Shown: positions 17,419 through 26,876, counted from the first letter of the stretch. The stretch is 64,000 nt of DNA from Streptomyces xylophagus (GCF_000716435.1 NZ_JNWO01000007.1:310001-374000), one strand, 5' to 3'. Notes: generated by a model from the letters alone, not told the origin. Translations and numbers: made by a program.

Positions 17419-18855
17419 GTGGGATGGTTCGTCGTGGGGTGGTTCACCGCACCCGACTACTGGCTGAGCCGACTGGTCTTCCAGCGGGCGCTGGCCGGTG
17501 TCTATCTGGTCGCGTTCCTCACGGCGGCCCTGCAGTTCCGCGCGCTGATCGGCGAGCGCGGCATGCTCCCGGTCCCCCGCTTCGTCGCCCGCATGCCGTT
17601 CAGGCGGGCCCCGAGCATCTTCCAACTCCACTACACGGACCGCTTCTTCGCGATCTGCGCATGGACGGGCTGCGCGGTGTCGACGGCACTGGCCGCCGGC
17701 CTCGACTCCCAACTCCCCCTCTGGGGTGGAATGTTGCTGTGGCTGCTGCCGTGGGCGCTGTATCTGTCGATCGTCAACGTCGGCCAGACCTGGTACGCGT
17801 TCGGCTGGGAGTCGCTGCTGCTGGAGGTCGGCTTCCTGGCCGTCTTCCTCGGCAACGACGAGGTGGCACCACCGGTCGTCGTGCTGTTCCTGCTGCGCTG
17901 GATCCTGTTCCGGGTCGAGTTCGGCGCGGGTCTCATCAAGCTGCGCGGCGACGCGTGCTGGCGGAAGCTGACCTGCCTGGACTTCCACCACGAGACGCAG
18001 CCGATGCCGGGTCCGCTGAGCTGGTTCTTCCACCACCTCCCCCGGCCGCTGCACCGGGTCGAGGTCGCCGCCAACCACCTCACCCAACTCGTCGTGCCCG
18101 TCCTGCTGTTCACCCCTCAGCCGATCGCGACGGCCGCCGCGTCCCTGATGATCGCCACCCAGCTGTGGCTGGTCCTGTCCGGCAACTTCTCCTGGCTGAA
18201 CTGGATCACCATCGTGCTGGCCCTGTCCGCGATCAGGTTCCCGCACACACCGCCGCCGGTCCCCGGCCCGCCCCTCTGGTACGAGGCCGTGGTCCTCGCC
18301 GTCGCCGCCCTGCTGCTGTGGCTCAGCCACCGCCCGGTCCGCAACATGGTCTCCCGGCGCCAGATCATGAACCGCTCCTTCGACCCCCTCCATCTGGTCA
18401 ACTCCTACGGCGCGTTCGGCAACGTCAGCCGTATCCGCCACGAGGTGGTGATCGAGGGCACGACCGACGCCGTACCCCGCGAGGACTCCGACTGGCGGGA
18501 GTACGAGTTCAAGGGCAAGCCCGGCGATCCACGGCGCTGGCCACGCCAGTTCGCGCCGTACCATCTGCGGCTCGACTGGATGATGTGGTTCGCGGCGCTC
18601 TCCCCCGGTTATGCCGACCCGTGGTTCGGCGCCCTGGTGGAGCGGCTCCTGGACAACGACCGCGACACGCTACGACTCCTGCGGCGCTCGCCGTTCCCGC
18701 CCGACGAACCGCCGCACTATGTCCGCGCCCGTCTCTTCCGCTACCGCTACACGAGTTGGCGGGAGTTGCGGGAGACGGGCGCGTGCTGGGAGCGGACGTT
18801 CGTGCGGGAGTATCTGCCGCCCACGCGGTTGGCGACGGCGACTCAGAGGTCGTAG
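17419..18855 (+). CDS. Lipase maturation factor family membrane protein
   Basis: About 478 residues with around 8 membrane segments in the first 330 residues. A C-terminal domain contains FGNVSRIRHEVVIEGT, WREYEFKGKPGD and PRQFAPYHLRLDWMMWFAA. Those last motifs are the hallmark of the LMF1 family, which in animals helps fold secreted lipases in the ER. Bacterial members are membrane proteins of unknown role, and no lipase gene is adjacent. I chose GTG 17419, with GGAGGG six bases upstream. An in-frame ATG at 17398 and GTG at 17374 are alternatives. The 3' end overlaps the convergent amidohydrolase gene by 13 bp. Confidence 0.87.
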   Translation: MGWFVVGWFTAPDYWLSRLVFQRALAGVYLVAFLTAALQFRALIGERGMLPVPRFVARMPFRRAPSIFQLHYTDRFFAICAWTGCAVSTALAAGLDSQLPLWGGMLLWLLPWALYLSIVNVGQTWYAFGWESLLLEVGFLAVFLGNDEVAPPVVVLFLLRWILFRVEFGAGLIKLRGDACWRKLTCLDFHHETQPMPGPLSWFFHHLPRPLHRVEVAANHLTQLVVPVLLFTPQPIATAAASLMIATQLWLVLSGNFSWLNWITIVLALSAIRFPHTPPPVPGPPLWYEAVVLAVAALLLWLSHRPVRNMVSRRQIMNRSFDPLHLVNSYGAFGNVSRIRHEVVIEGTTDAVPREDSDWREYEFKGKPGDPRRWPRQFAPYHLRLDWMMWFAALSPGYADPWFGALVERLLDNDRDTLRLLRRSPFPPDEPPHYVRARLFRYRYTSWRELRETGACWERTFVREYLPPTRLATATQRS

Positions 18856-19682
18856 ACGCGGGTGGCCGTGCCCTCGAAGACATCGGCGCGTTCGGCAGCG
18901 CTGAGGTCGTCGGTCAACTCGCCTGCCGTGTCGGTGACTTCGCCGTAGGTTGCCGCCAGGGTGCACACCGGCCAGTCGGTGCCGAACATCAGGCGGCTCG
19001 GACCGAAGGCGTCGAGTGCGGTGTCCGCGTAGGGGTGCAGATCCTCCGTGCTCCAGGTCTTCCAGTCGGCCTCAGTGACCATGCCGGACAGTTTGCAGTA
19101 CGTGTTGGGGAGCGCGGCGAGGGAGCGCAGGGATGTCGCCCAGGGTTCCAGTTGTCCCGAGGCGATGGGTGGCTTGCCCAAGTGGTCGAGGACGAACGTC
19201 AATTGGGGCAGGGAGGCGGCCACCTCGACGGCGGCCGGGAACTGTTGGGGCAGGACGAGCAGGTCGTAGACGAGCCCTGCGTGGGCCACTGCAGCGAGAC
19301 CCTGGCGTACGTCCGGGCGCAGCAGCCAGTTCGGGTCGGGCTCGCCCTGCACCTGGTGGCGGATGCCCTTCAGGTAACGCCCGCCGGGGAGTTCGCGCAG
19401 GCGGGCCAGTTCGTCGGCGATGTCCGGGCGGGTGAGGTCGGTCCAGCCGACGACTCCGGCGATCAGGTCGTGCGTGTCGGCGAGGGCCAGGAACTCGGGG
19501 GTCTCCTCGGCGACGGTGATCGTCTGGACGAGGACGGTCCGGTCGACGCCGGCCGCCCGGGCCTCGGGTGCGAGGTCGGTGACGGTGAAGTCCCGGCGCA
19601 GGGGCTGGAGTTCGGGGCCGGTGATCCAGTCCTGGTCGCGGACCGAGAGGTCCCAGACGTGGTGGTGGGCGTCGACCGTCAT
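18843..19682 (-). CDS. Amidohydrolase-family lactonase, probable L-fuconolactonase
   Basis: A 279-residue COG3618-type TIM-barrel hydrolase. It begins MTVDAHHHVWD (metal-site histidines at 6-8) and has VLDHLGKP in the middle and MFGTDWPVC late. Members near fuconate or rhamnonate genes open sugar lactones, so the likely reaction is L-fucono-1,5-lactone to L-fuconate. It is the last gene of the operon running from 26755, and its ATG overlaps the mutarotase stop by 4 bp, which implies translational coupling. The lactone specificity is inferred from context; rhamnonolactonase is the main alternative. Confidence 0.85.
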   Translation of the reverse strand: MTVDAHHHVWDLSVRDQDWITGPELQPLRRDFTVTDLAPEARAAGVDRTVLVQTITVAEETPEFLALADTHDLIAGVVGWTDLTRPDIADELARLRELPGGRYLKGIRHQVQGEPDPNWLLRPDVRQGLAAVAHAGLVYDLLVLPQQFPAAVEVAASLPQLTFVLDHLGKPPIASGQLEPWATSLRSLAALPNTYCKLSGMVTEADWKTWSTEDLHPYADTALDAFGPSRLMFGTDWPVCTLAATYGEVTDTAGELTDDLSAAERADVFEGTATRVYDL

Positions 19683-19993
19683 GGCAGCTCCCATACGACG
19701 GGCAGGCCGGCGTCGGCGCCCTGGCTGGAGTAGTCGTGCACCACGTTCAGGAGCTGGGCCATGCGGGCCTGCCAGGCGACGTTCACCGGGAGCTGGTCCA
19801 ACTCTGCGAGCAGGCGGGCGTAGTCGTCGCATTCCAGGACGTGGAAGAGGTCGGTGCCGCTGCGCCAGATCGTCCAGGAGGTGGCGCCGGCGGCGCGGAT
19901 CGCGGCGGTGAGTTCCTTCGGGACGTCGAGATGGGCGCTCTCGTACTCGGCGATGCGGTCGGCGCGGACCTTGGTGTGCAGGGCGACTCTCAT
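19679..19993 (-). CDS. L-rhamnose/L-fucose mutarotase-type protein
   Basis: A 104-residue single-domain protein of the RhaM family (ferredoxin-like alpha-beta dimer), starting MRVALHTKVRADRIAEYESAH. It has a central WTIWRSGTDLFHVLECDDY and the late motif VNVAWQARMAQLLNVV, which are typical. The family interconverts alpha and beta anomers of deoxyhexoses so that the downstream enzyme gets the right form. In this operon the substrate is probably L-fucose. The start overlaps the aldo/keto reductase stop by 4 bp and its stop overlaps the lactonase start by 4 bp. FucU, the classical fucose mutarotase, is a different family, so the fucose role is inferred from neighbours. Confidence 0.85.
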   Translation of the reverse strand: MRVALHTKVRADRIAEYESAHLDVPKELTAAIRAAGATSWTIWRSGTDLFHVLECDDYARLLAELDQLPVNVAWQARMAQLLNVVHDYSSQGADAGLPVVWELP

Positions 19994-20997
19994 GACGGCT
20001 CCTCCGAGGGTCTCTCGGCGAGATCGGGAACAGGGGCGTCGGTCGACAGGAGGCCCGTGTCCCGCAGCTCCTGCCAGAACGCGGCGGGCACGGGGGCCGC
20101 GAACTGCTCGGCGCAGTCCCGTACTTCAGCCTCCGAACGGGCACCTACCAGGACGCTCGCCACGGCCGGGTGCGCGGCACAGAAGGCCAGGGCGGCGGCG
20201 CGCAGGGTCGTGCCGTGCCGCTCGGCTGCGGCTTTCATGCGCAGGGCTCGGTCCAGCAACTCGGCCGGTGCCTGGGCGTAGTTGTATGTCGCGTCCGGTT
20301 TCGGGTCCGCCAGCAGGCCGGAGTTGAAGGCACCGCCGACGACGACCGACTTGCCGCGTGCGACGGCGGACGGGAGCAGTTCGGTGAGCGCGCTCTGGTC
20401 GAGCAGGGTGTACCGCCCGGCGCACAGCACGACATCCACGTCCGTGTCCTGGACGAAGCGGGTGAGCATGCCGGTCTGGTTCATGCCCGCGCCGATCGCG
20501 CCGACGACGCCCTCCGCGCGGAGCTTCTCCAGGGCGGGATAGCCCTCGTGGAAGGCCTGTTCGGCATGGTCGTCGGGGTCGTGGAGGTAGACGATGTCGA
20601 CGCGGTCGAGGCCGAGCCGTTCCAGGCTGGCGTCCAGTGTGCGGCGTATCCCGTCCGCGCTGAAGTCCCAGACGCGGCGCTGTGTGGCGGGCACGGCGAA
20701 GCCGTTGGCGAGGTCGTCGCCGGTCACCGTGTCCACGGGTTCCAGGCGGCGGCCGACCTTGGTGGAGATCGTGTACTCCGCGCGCGGGCGGTCGCGCAGC
20801 GCGGCTCCGAGTCGGCGCTCGGAGAGGCCGATGCCGTAGTGGGGCGCGGTGTCGAAGTAGCGGATGCCCTGCTGCCAGGCGGTGTCGACGGCTCTGTGCG
20901 CCTGTTCGTCGTCGACTTCGGTGAACAGGTTGCCGAGAGGGGCGGCGCCGAGGCCGAGCCCGCCGACCTCGACACCGCTCGCGCCGAGGGTGGTCAC
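19990..20997 (-). CDS. Aldo/keto reductase, probable L-fucose dehydrogenase
   Basis: A 335-residue (beta/alpha)8 NADP-dependent oxidoreductase starting at GTG 20995-20997, which overlaps the SDR stop. The catalytic tetrad is intact: Asp49 and Tyr54 in YFDTAPHYG, Lys80 in STKVGR and His139 in YLHDPD. It resembles the pyridoxal 4-dehydrogenase/D-threo-aldose 1-dehydrogenase group, which oxidises L-fucose at C1 to the lactone. In this operon it would supply the lactone for the amidohydrolase at 18843-19682. The substrate assignment rests on family plus operon context. Confidence 0.87.
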   Translation of the reverse strand: MTTLGASGVEVGGLGLGAAPLGNLFTEVDDEQAHRAVDTAWQQGIRYFDTAPHYGIGLSERRLGAALRDRPRAEYTISTKVGRRLEPVDTVTGDDLANGFAVPATQRRVWDFSADGIRRTLDASLERLGLDRVDIVYLHDPDDHAEQAFHEGYPALEKLRAEGVVGAIGAGMNQTGMLTRFVQDTDVDVVLCAGRYTLLDQSALTELLPSAVARGKSVVVGGAFNSGLLADPKPDATYNYAQAPAELLDRALRMKAAAERHGTTLRAAALAFCAAHPAVASVLVGARSEAEVRDCAEQFAAPVPAAFWQELRDTGLLSTDAPVPDLAERPSEEPS

Positions 20998-21749
20998 TGG
21001 CCCACCGGCCTCAGCCGCAGCCCCTGCATGCCGCCGTCCACGGCCAGCGAGGTGCCGGTGGTGGCGCCGGACAGCGGGCTCGCCAAGTAGGCGATGGCGC
21101 CCGCGACTTCGGCCGCCGAGACAAGGCGGCCGGAGGGCTGGCGGGCGGCGAGGGCGGCGCGTTCGGCGGCCGGGTCGGAGGCCGAGTCGAGGAGGCGGCC
21201 GACCCAAGGAGTGTCCGCCGTACCGGGGTTGACGCAGTTGACGCGGACGCCCTCGCGGAGGTGGTCGGCGGCCATGGCGAGGGTGAGGGAGTACACGGCA
21301 CCCTTGGTGGCGCTGTAGAGGGCACGTTGGGGAAGTCCCGCCGTGGCGGCGATGGAGCAGGTGTTGACGATCGCCGCGTGGGACGACTCGCGCAGATGCG
21401 GGAGCGCGGCCCGGGCGACGCGGACCATGCCGAGGACGTTCACGTTGAAGACGCGGTGCCACTCCTCGTCGTCGTTGTCCTCGACGGTGCCCTGGGCGCC
21501 GATGCCCGCGTTGTTGACCACCACGTCGAGTCCGCCGAGGTCGGCGACGGCGGACGCCACCGCCTGCCGTACGGAGGCGTCGTCGGTGACGTCGGCACGG
21601 TAGCCGAGCAGCGGCTTCTCGACGCTGCTGGGGTCGAGGTCGAGCACGGCGACCAATGCGCCGCGCTCGGCGAGGAGTTCGGCGGTGGCCCGGCCGATGC
21701 CGGAGGCGCCGCCGGTGACCAGGGCCTTGAGGCCCTCGAAGTCGGTCAT
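20994..21749 (-). CDS. SDR, probable 2-keto-3-deoxy-L-fuconate dehydrogenase
   Basis: A 251-residue classical [12 protein letters not shown] at residues 11-19, VNNAGIG, and catalytic YSATK. An aspartate at the end of strand 2 (VAVLDLDP) points to NAD. In the Xanthomonas-type non-phosphorylating fucose pathway the SDR oxidises 2-keto-3-deoxy-L-fuconate to the 2,4-diketo acid. Its place directly after L-fuconate dehydratase, with an ATGA overlap, supports that role. It could instead be the L-fucose dehydrogenase, with the AKR doing another step; sequence alone does not decide. Confidence 0.86.
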   Translation of the reverse strand: MTDFEGLKALVTGGASGIGRATAELLAERGALVAVLDLDPSSVEKPLLGYRADVTDDASVRQAVASAVADLGGLDVVVNNAGIGAQGTVEDNDDEEWHRVFNVNVLGMVRVARAALPHLRESSHAAIVNTCSIAATAGLPQRALYSATKGAVYSLTLAMAADHLREGVRVNCVNPGTADTPWVGRLLDSASDPAAERAALAARQPSGRLVSAAEVAGAIAYLASPLSGATTGTSLAVDGGMQGLRLRPVGQ

Positions 21750-23086
21750 GCCGCGTGTCCCTTCTGGCGGTCGAGGTCGGCGGCCCAGAAGGTGCCGTCG
21801 GGGAACGTGTAGCGCGCGATGGACTCGGGCCGCATGGTGGCCGAGAAGCCCGGTGTGGTGGGTGCCATGTAGTGACCTTCGCGGATCACCACCGGATCGA
21901 GGAAGTGGTCGTGCAGATGATCGACGTACTCGATGACACGGTCGTCGGTGGTGCCGGAGACGGCGAGGTAGTCGAACATCGAGAGATGCTGGACGAGTTC
22001 GCACAGTCCGACACCGCCCGCGTGCGGGCAGACGGGGATGCCGAACTTCGCGGCGAGCAGCAGGATCGCGAGGTTCTCGTTGACTCCGCCCACGCGGGCC
22101 GCGTCTATCTGGAGGATGTCGAGGGCGCCGGCCTGGAGCAGCTGCTTGAACACGATGCGGTTCTGGACGTGTTCGCCGGTGGCGACCTTGACCGGGGCGA
22201 CGGCCGCGCGGATCGTGGCGTGACCGAGGACGTCGTCGGGGCTGGTGGGTTCCTCGATCCAGTACGGGTCGAACTCGGCGAGTGCCTTGGTCCAGCGGAT
22301 CGCCTCGGCCACGTCCCAGCGCTGGTTGGCGTCGATCGCCATCCGGATGTCGGGCCCGACCACCGAACGAGCCACCCTGCAACGGCGGATGTCGTCGTCG
22401 AGATCGGCGCCGACCTTCAGCTTGATCTGCCGGAAGCCGTCGGCGACGGCCTGCGCCGCGAGCCGCGTGAGCTTCTCGTCGTCGTAGCCGAGCCAGCCGG
22501 CGGAGGTGGTGTAGGCGGGGAAGCCGCGCTCCGACAGGATCTTCCTACGGCCCTCCGCGCCCGCCCTGCCACGGCGCAGGATGTCCAGCGCCTCCTCGGG
22601 CGTCAGCGCGTCGGTGATGTACCTGAAGTCGATCTGACTGACGAGCCATTCGGGGTCGGCGTCGGCGAGGAGCTGCCACAGGGGCTTGCCGGCGCGCTTG
22701 GCGGTGAGGTCCCAGGCCGCGTTCATCACGGCGCCGATCGCCATGTGCATCACGCCCTTCTCGGGCCCCAGCCAGCGGAGTTGGCTGTCGCCGATCAGCT
22801 CGCGGTTCAACGACCCGGGATCCGCGCAGAGTTCGTCGACCGACCGGCCGATCACATGGTCCCGCAGCGCGCCGATCGCGGCGACCTGGACATCATTGCC
22901 CCGCCCGATGGTGAAGGAGAACCCGTGCCCCTCGTGCCCGTCGGCCGCGTCGGTGCGCAGCACGACGTACGCGGCCGAGTAGTCGGGGTCCGGGTTCATC
23001 GCGTCGGAGCCATCGAGCTCGCGCGAGGTGGGGAAACGGATGTCGTAGGTGTCGACCGCGATGACGCGGGCGGGGGTCGGGGACAC
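21746..23086 (-). CDS. L-fuconate dehydratase (enolase superfamily)
   Basis: A 446-residue mandelate-racemase-type enolase-superfamily enzyme, closely similar along its length to characterised fuconate dehydratases and human ENOSF1 as I recall them. It dehydrates L-fuconate to 2-keto-3-deoxy-L-fuconate. The active site is complete: Lys222 and Lys224 (IKLKVG), metal ligands Asp252 (AIDANQRW), Glu278 ([10 protein letters not shown]) and Glu305 (ATGEH), and His355 (CPHAGGVG). The spacing between these residues matches the family. Start GTG 23084-23086 follows AAAGG. This is the most diagnostic gene of the operon and fixes the pathway as fucose (or a stereochemical relative). Confidence 0.93.
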   Translation of the reverse strand: MSPTPARVIAVDTYDIRFPTSRELDGSDAMNPDPDYSAAYVVLRTDAADGHEGHGFSFTIGRGNDVQVAAIGALRDHVIGRSVDELCADPGSLNRELIGDSQLRWLGPEKGVMHMAIGAVMNAAWDLTAKRAGKPLWQLLADADPEWLVSQIDFRYITDALTPEEALDILRRGRAGAEGRRKILSERGFPAYTTSAGWLGYDDEKLTRLAAQAVADGFRQIKLKVGADLDDDIRRCRVARSVVGPDIRMAIDANQRWDVAEAIRWTKALAEFDPYWIEEPTSPDDVLGHATIRAAVAPVKVATGEHVQNRIVFKQLLQAGALDILQIDAARVGGVNENLAILLLAAKFGIPVCPHAGGVGLCELVQHLSMFDYLAVSGTTDDRVIEYVDHLHDHFLDPVVIREGHYMAPTTPGFSATMRPESIARYTFPDGTFWAADLDRQKGHAA

Positions 23087-23143
23087 GGAAGGCCTTTCGG
23101 TCGGGTACAGGGATCCGGTGCCGTGCGGGTGCCGGAGGGGGTC

Positions 23144-24172
23144 CTAGTCCTGGGCTCGGCCTGTCGTCACGCGGGCGATCATGAGGGCGACCAGGATGAT
23201 CCCGCCGTAGATGGCCTGGATCCAGAAGGACGGGACCTGGGCGAGGGTGAGGAGGTTCTGGACAACTCCCAGGAGGAGTACGCCCGTTAGCGCGCCGAAC
23301 ATCGTGCCCTTGCCGCCGTCGAGGCTGATGCCGCCGATGACCGCGGCCGCCATGACGGTGAAGATCATGTTGTTGCCCTGGTTGGCGCTGATCGCGCCGA
23401 CGTAACCGGTCTGCATGATGCCGCCGACCGAGGCGAGGACGCCGGCGACGACGGAGACCCCGAGGAGCATCCGGTCGACGCGGATACCGGCCGCGCGGGC
23501 CGCCTCCTGGTTGCCGCCGATCGCGTACAGGGCGCGGCCGACGCGGTGGTACTTCAGTACGAACCCGGCGACCGCGAAGCAGACGGCGGCCAGCCACACC
23601 GACATCGGGACGTTGAGGAAGGTGCTGGTGGCCAGGGTGAAGAAGGAGTCCGGCATCCCGAACAGCGTCTTGCCCTTGGTGGCGCCGACCAGTAGACCCC
23701 GCAGCACGATCAGCATCGCGAGGGTGACGATGAAGGCGTTGAGCTTGAACTTCACCACGAGGATGCCGTTGAAGGCGCCGATGATCCCGCCCACGACGAG
23801 GATCGCGACGAGGGCGAGCGGCGCCGACCATTCCGTGCCCCAGCCGGACTCGGCCGTCGGCAGGACCAGCAGGGCGCCGATGGCGGGCGCGATGCCGACC
23901 ACCGACTCCAGCGACAGGTCGATCTTGCCGGTGATGAGGATCAGCGACTCGGCGAGGACCACCATCGCGAGCGCGGCGGAGGCGCCCAGGATGGAGATCA
24001 GGTTCCGTTCGGTGAGGAACGAGTCGTTGACGATCGCGCCCAGCACCAGGAGCACCAACAGGGCTGGTACGAGGGCGAGTTCGCGGGCCCGGCGGAGCAG
24101 GACCGTGCGGGCCGAGCCCGCCCCGGTGGCGCGGGGGGCGGCGAGCGGCGGGGCCGCCTTGGTGTCAGCCAT
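23144..24172 (-). CDS. Sugar ABC transporter permease (ribose/xylose type)
   Basis: A 342-residue membrane protein of the RbsC/BPD_transp_2 family with about 9-10 hydrophobic segments after a basic N-terminus. Motifs include TGKIDLSLESVVGIAPAIGALL and YAIGGNQEAARAAGIRVDR, followed by GGISLDGGKGTMFGALTGVLLL, the usual contact region for the ATPase. Such permeases form homodimers. Its ATG overlaps the ATPase stop by 8 bp, and the binding protein gene lies further upstream in the operon. The probable cargo is L-fucose. A 57-bp gap separates it from the dehydratase gene, the largest in the operon. Confidence 0.9.
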   Translation of the reverse strand: MADTKAAPPLAAPRATGAGSARTVLLRRARELALVPALLVLLVLGAIVNDSFLTERNLISILGASAALAMVVLAESLILITGKIDLSLESVVGIAPAIGALLVLPTAESGWGTEWSAPLALVAILVVGGIIGAFNGILVVKFKLNAFIVTLAMLIVLRGLLVGATKGKTLFGMPDSFFTLATSTFLNVPMSVWLAAVCFAVAGFVLKYHRVGRALYAIGGNQEAARAAGIRVDRMLLGVSVVAGVLASVGGIMQTGYVGAISANQGNNMIFTVMAAAVIGGISLDGGKGTMFGALTGVLLLGVVQNLLTLAQVPSFWIQAIYGGIILVALMIARVTTGRAQD

Positions 24173-25670
24173 GGTCCACTCCTTCGATGGAGGCGATCAG
24201 CTCGTGGTCGCGCCAGCCCGCCGGGTGCTCGGCGACGACACGGCCGTGGAAGAGGACGAGGACGCGGTCGCAGCGCCGCAGGTCGTCGAGTTCGTCGGAG
24301 ACGACGAGCACGGCGGTGCCGTCGTCGCGGGCGCTGTCCATACGGGCGAGCAGTGACTCCTTGGACTTCACGTCGACGCCCGCGGTGGGGTTGATGAGGA
24401 CCAGCAGCCTCGGGTCGGAGGCGAGCGCGCGGGCCATGACGACCTTCTGCGCGTTGCCGCCGGACAGGTCGGAGACGGGCTGTTCGGGGCCCTCGGTGTG
24501 GATGTCGAGGCGGTCGATCAGCTCGGTGGCGAACGCGCGCTTGCGCTCGGTGCCGACGAACCCGAAACGGCCGAGCCGGTCCAGGACCGTCATGGTGGCG
24601 TTGTCCCCGATGGACATGCCGAAGACCAGCCCCTGCCCGTGCCGGTCACGCGGTACGCACCCGACACCGGCCTTGAGCGCGGCCTGCACATCCCCGAACG
24701 GCAGCTTCTCGCCGTCGAGTTGGGCAGTTCCGGCGGTCGGCGTGTACAGCCCCGTGAAGGACTCGGCCAGCTCGACCTTGCCGCTGCCACTGGACCCGGC
24801 GAGTCCGACCACCTCGCCGCGACGGACGGTGAGGTCGACGTTCTCGTACGACTCGGAGGTGAGCCCTCGTGCGTCGAGGAGAACGGGTGCCGCGTCGTCC
24901 AACTCCCTGAGCTGCACCTCCAGTTCAGCGATCGACTCCCCCGCCATGGCCTCCACGAGGGCCTGGCGCGGAAGGTCGGCGACCGGTGCGGTCGTGATCC
25001 AACGGGCGTCGCGCAGCACGGTCACGGTCTGGCACACCTCGTACACCTCCTGGAGGTGGTGCGAGATGAACAGGAAGGTGACGCCCGACTCCTGGAGTGC
25101 GCGCATGCGGGTGAAGAGGCGCTCGATCTCCCGGTTGTCGAGCTGGGCGGTCGGTTCGTCGAGGACGATAAACCGGGCACCGAAGCTCAACGCCCTTGCT
25201 ATCTCGACCATTTGGCGGTCCTCGACCTTGAGGTCGGCGGTGCGCGCCTCCGGGTCGACGTGCACGTCCCAGGTGTCGAGGAGTTCGGCGGCCTCGGTGC
25301 GGAGCCTGCGCCAGCTGATGATTCCGCCGCGGGAGGTCGGCTGACGGTTTATGAAGAGGTTCTCGGCGACCGTCAACTCGGGGACCACGGTGGGCTTTTG
25401 ATAGACGCAGGCGACCTTGCTGCGCCAGGCGTCGCGGTCGGTGAGCGGGGGCGCCGGCTCGCCGTCGAAACGAACCGTGCCCTCGTCGGGGGCCTGTAGT
25501 CCGGTGAGGACGGTGACGAGGGTGGACTTGCCGGCGCCGTTGCGGCCGACGAGGGCGTGGGACTCGCCCGGCAGCACGGTCAGTTGACCGTCGGCGAGGG
25601 CGACGGTGGGGCCGTACCGCTTGACGATTCCCGTCGCCTCCACCAGCGGAGTGGTCAGTGGGCTGCTCAT
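24165..25670 (-). CDS. Sugar ABC transporter ATPase (two nucleotide-binding domains)
   Basis: A 501-residue RbsA-type protein. The first domain has Walker A GRNGAGKST and Walker B FIVLDEP, with a variant signature (LKVEDRQMVEIARALS). The second domain has a degenerate Walker A (GSSGSGKVEL), signature VSDLSGGNAQKVVMARAL and VLINPTAGVD at Walker B. The second half carries the better signature and the first the better Walker motifs, as is usual in this family. It energises the permease at 23144-24172. ATG 25668-25670 overlaps the stop of the binding protein gene by 4 bp. Confidence 0.92.
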   Translation of the reverse strand: MSSPLTTPLVEATGIVKRYGPTVALADGQLTVLPGESHALVGRNGAGKSTLVTVLTGLQAPDEGTVRFDGEPAPPLTDRDAWRSKVACVYQKPTVVPELTVAENLFINRQPTSRGGIISWRRLRTEAAELLDTWDVHVDPEARTADLKVEDRQMVEIARALSFGARFIVLDEPTAQLDNREIERLFTRMRALQESGVTFLFISHHLQEVYEVCQTVTVLRDARWITTAPVADLPRQALVEAMAGESIAELEVQLRELDDAAPVLLDARGLTSESYENVDLTVRRGEVVGLAGSSGSGKVELAESFTGLYTPTAGTAQLDGEKLPFGDVQAALKAGVGCVPRDRHGQGLVFGMSIGDNATMTVLDRLGRFGFVGTERKRAFATELIDRLDIHTEGPEQPVSDLSGGNAQKVVMARALASDPRLLVLINPTAGVDVKSKESLLARMDSARDDGTAVLVVSDELDDLRRCDRVLVLFHGRVVAEHPAGWRDHELIASIEGVDHG

Positions 25671-26755
25671 TTGACCGTGTTGCCCCAGAGCTTGGGATCG
25701 TCGACGTTGTCCTTGGTGACCAGGGGCGCGGGCAACTGGTCCTCGAGGATGCCGCTGGGCAGCTTGACGATCGTGGAGTCGTGGTCGGTGGGGCCGGGCT
25801 TGAAGGTCTTCCCCGCCATCGCGGCCTTGATGTAGTACATGCCGTACTTGGCGTAGGCGTCGGCCGGTTGGGACACGGTGGCGTCGATCTCGCCCTTGCG
25901 GATCGCGTCGAACTCCTGCGGAATGCCGTCGTTCGAGACGATCACGATGTGCCCGGCCTTGCCCGCCGTCTTCAGCATGCCCTTGGACTTGAGGGTCTGG
26001 AGGGTGGGCGCGAGGTAGACGCCGCCCGCCTGCATGTAGATGCCCTTGATGTCGGGGTTGGCGTTGAGGAGCGTGTCGAGCTTGGAGGCCGCGGTGTCGG
26101 ACTCCCACTTGGCGGGGATCTCCAGGACCTTGAGCTTCGGGTACTTTTCCTTGACGCAGGCCCTGAACGCCTCCGACCGGTCACGGCCGTTGACGGACGC
26201 CAGATCGCCCATGATCTGCACGACCTTGCCGCTGGTGATGTGCGCCCCGAGGTATTCGCAGGCCTTCTCGCCGTACGCGACGTTGTCGGCGCGTACGACC
26301 ATCGCGACCTTGCCCTTGTCGGGCGCCACGTCGACCGCGACGACCGGGACACCCTTGCGTTCGGCCTGGTCGAGGCCGGCTTCGATGGCGGCACTGTCCA
26401 GCGGGGCGACGACCAGGCCCTTGACGCCCTGGTTCAGCTCGTTGTTGATGTCGGTGATCTGCTGCGAGGGGTCGCTGTTGGAGTTGACCGTCTTGAGCGC
26501 GTCGACGCCTTCGGACTTCGCCATCTTCGGCACGTAGTCGTTGTACGACTGCCAGAACGGCGAGGTCAGCAGGGGCAGGATCACCCCCACCTTGCCGGTA
26601 CCACTGCTGCCGCCGGCGCTGGAGGCACCGGTGTCCTTGGTGCTGCCGCATGCCGTGAGCGCGAGGGTGCCGCACGCGGCCGCTGCCGTCGCACGCACCG
26701 CCCACGCGGTCAGTCGTCTGCCTTGCCGTCCGTTCCGCACTGTGCTGCCGGCCAT
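25667..26755 (-). CDS. Sugar-binding lipoprotein of the ABC importer (RbsB type)
   Basis: A 362-residue lipoprotein: basic N-terminus, hydrophobic stretch and lipobox LALTACGS. The mature part is a periplasmic-binding-protein type 1 fold, opening KVGVILPLLTSPFWQSYNDYVPKMA (shortened here to its key pattern: GVILPLLTSPFW) and then GLVVAPLDSAAIEAGLD. The family binds monosaccharides such as ribose, xylose or galactose. Operon context suggests L-fucose. ATG 26753-26755 has AGGAG eight bases upstream. It is the first gene of the catabolic operon and faces the FadR regulator across a 163-bp gap holding the operator. Confidence 0.9.
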   Translation of the reverse strand: MAGSTVRNGRQGRRLTAWAVRATAAAACGTLALTACGSTKDTGASSAGGSSGTGKVGVILPLLTSPFWQSYNDYVPKMAKSEGVDALKTVNSNSDPSQQITDINNELNQGVKGLVVAPLDSAAIEAGLDQAERKGVPVVAVDVAPDKGKVAMVVRADNVAYGEKACEYLGAHITSGKVVQIMGDLASVNGRDRSEAFRACVKEKYPKLKVLEIPAKWESDTAASKLDTLLNANPDIKGIYMQAGGVYLAPTLQTLKSKGMLKTAGKAGHIVIVSNDGIPQEFDAIRKGEIDATVSQPADAYAKYGMYYIKAAMAGKTFKPGPTDHDSTIVKLPSGILEDQLPAPLVTKDNVDDPKLWGNTVK

Positions 26756-26863
26756 CTGTCGGGCTCCTCATCGAGCGTGTTCGAGCAGTTGCCGGAATAT
26801 TTATCAGACCACTTCGGGGCTGCAACACCCTCAGGAGCCAAAAATTCGCAGTTTCGGGCCGTA

Positions 26864-26876
26864 GTGGTCCGACCAC
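26864..26876. promoter_or_regulatory. FadR/GntR-type operator
   Basis: A perfect 13-bp palindrome, GTGGTCCGACCAC. Its core TGGTCNGACCA is the known recognition core of FadR-subfamily GntR proteins. It lies 43 bp upstream of the FadR-type gene and in the shared region with the fucose operon. A second half-site, GACCAC, is at 26807-26812. Autoregulation plus control of the operon is the likely function. Confidence 0.72.
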
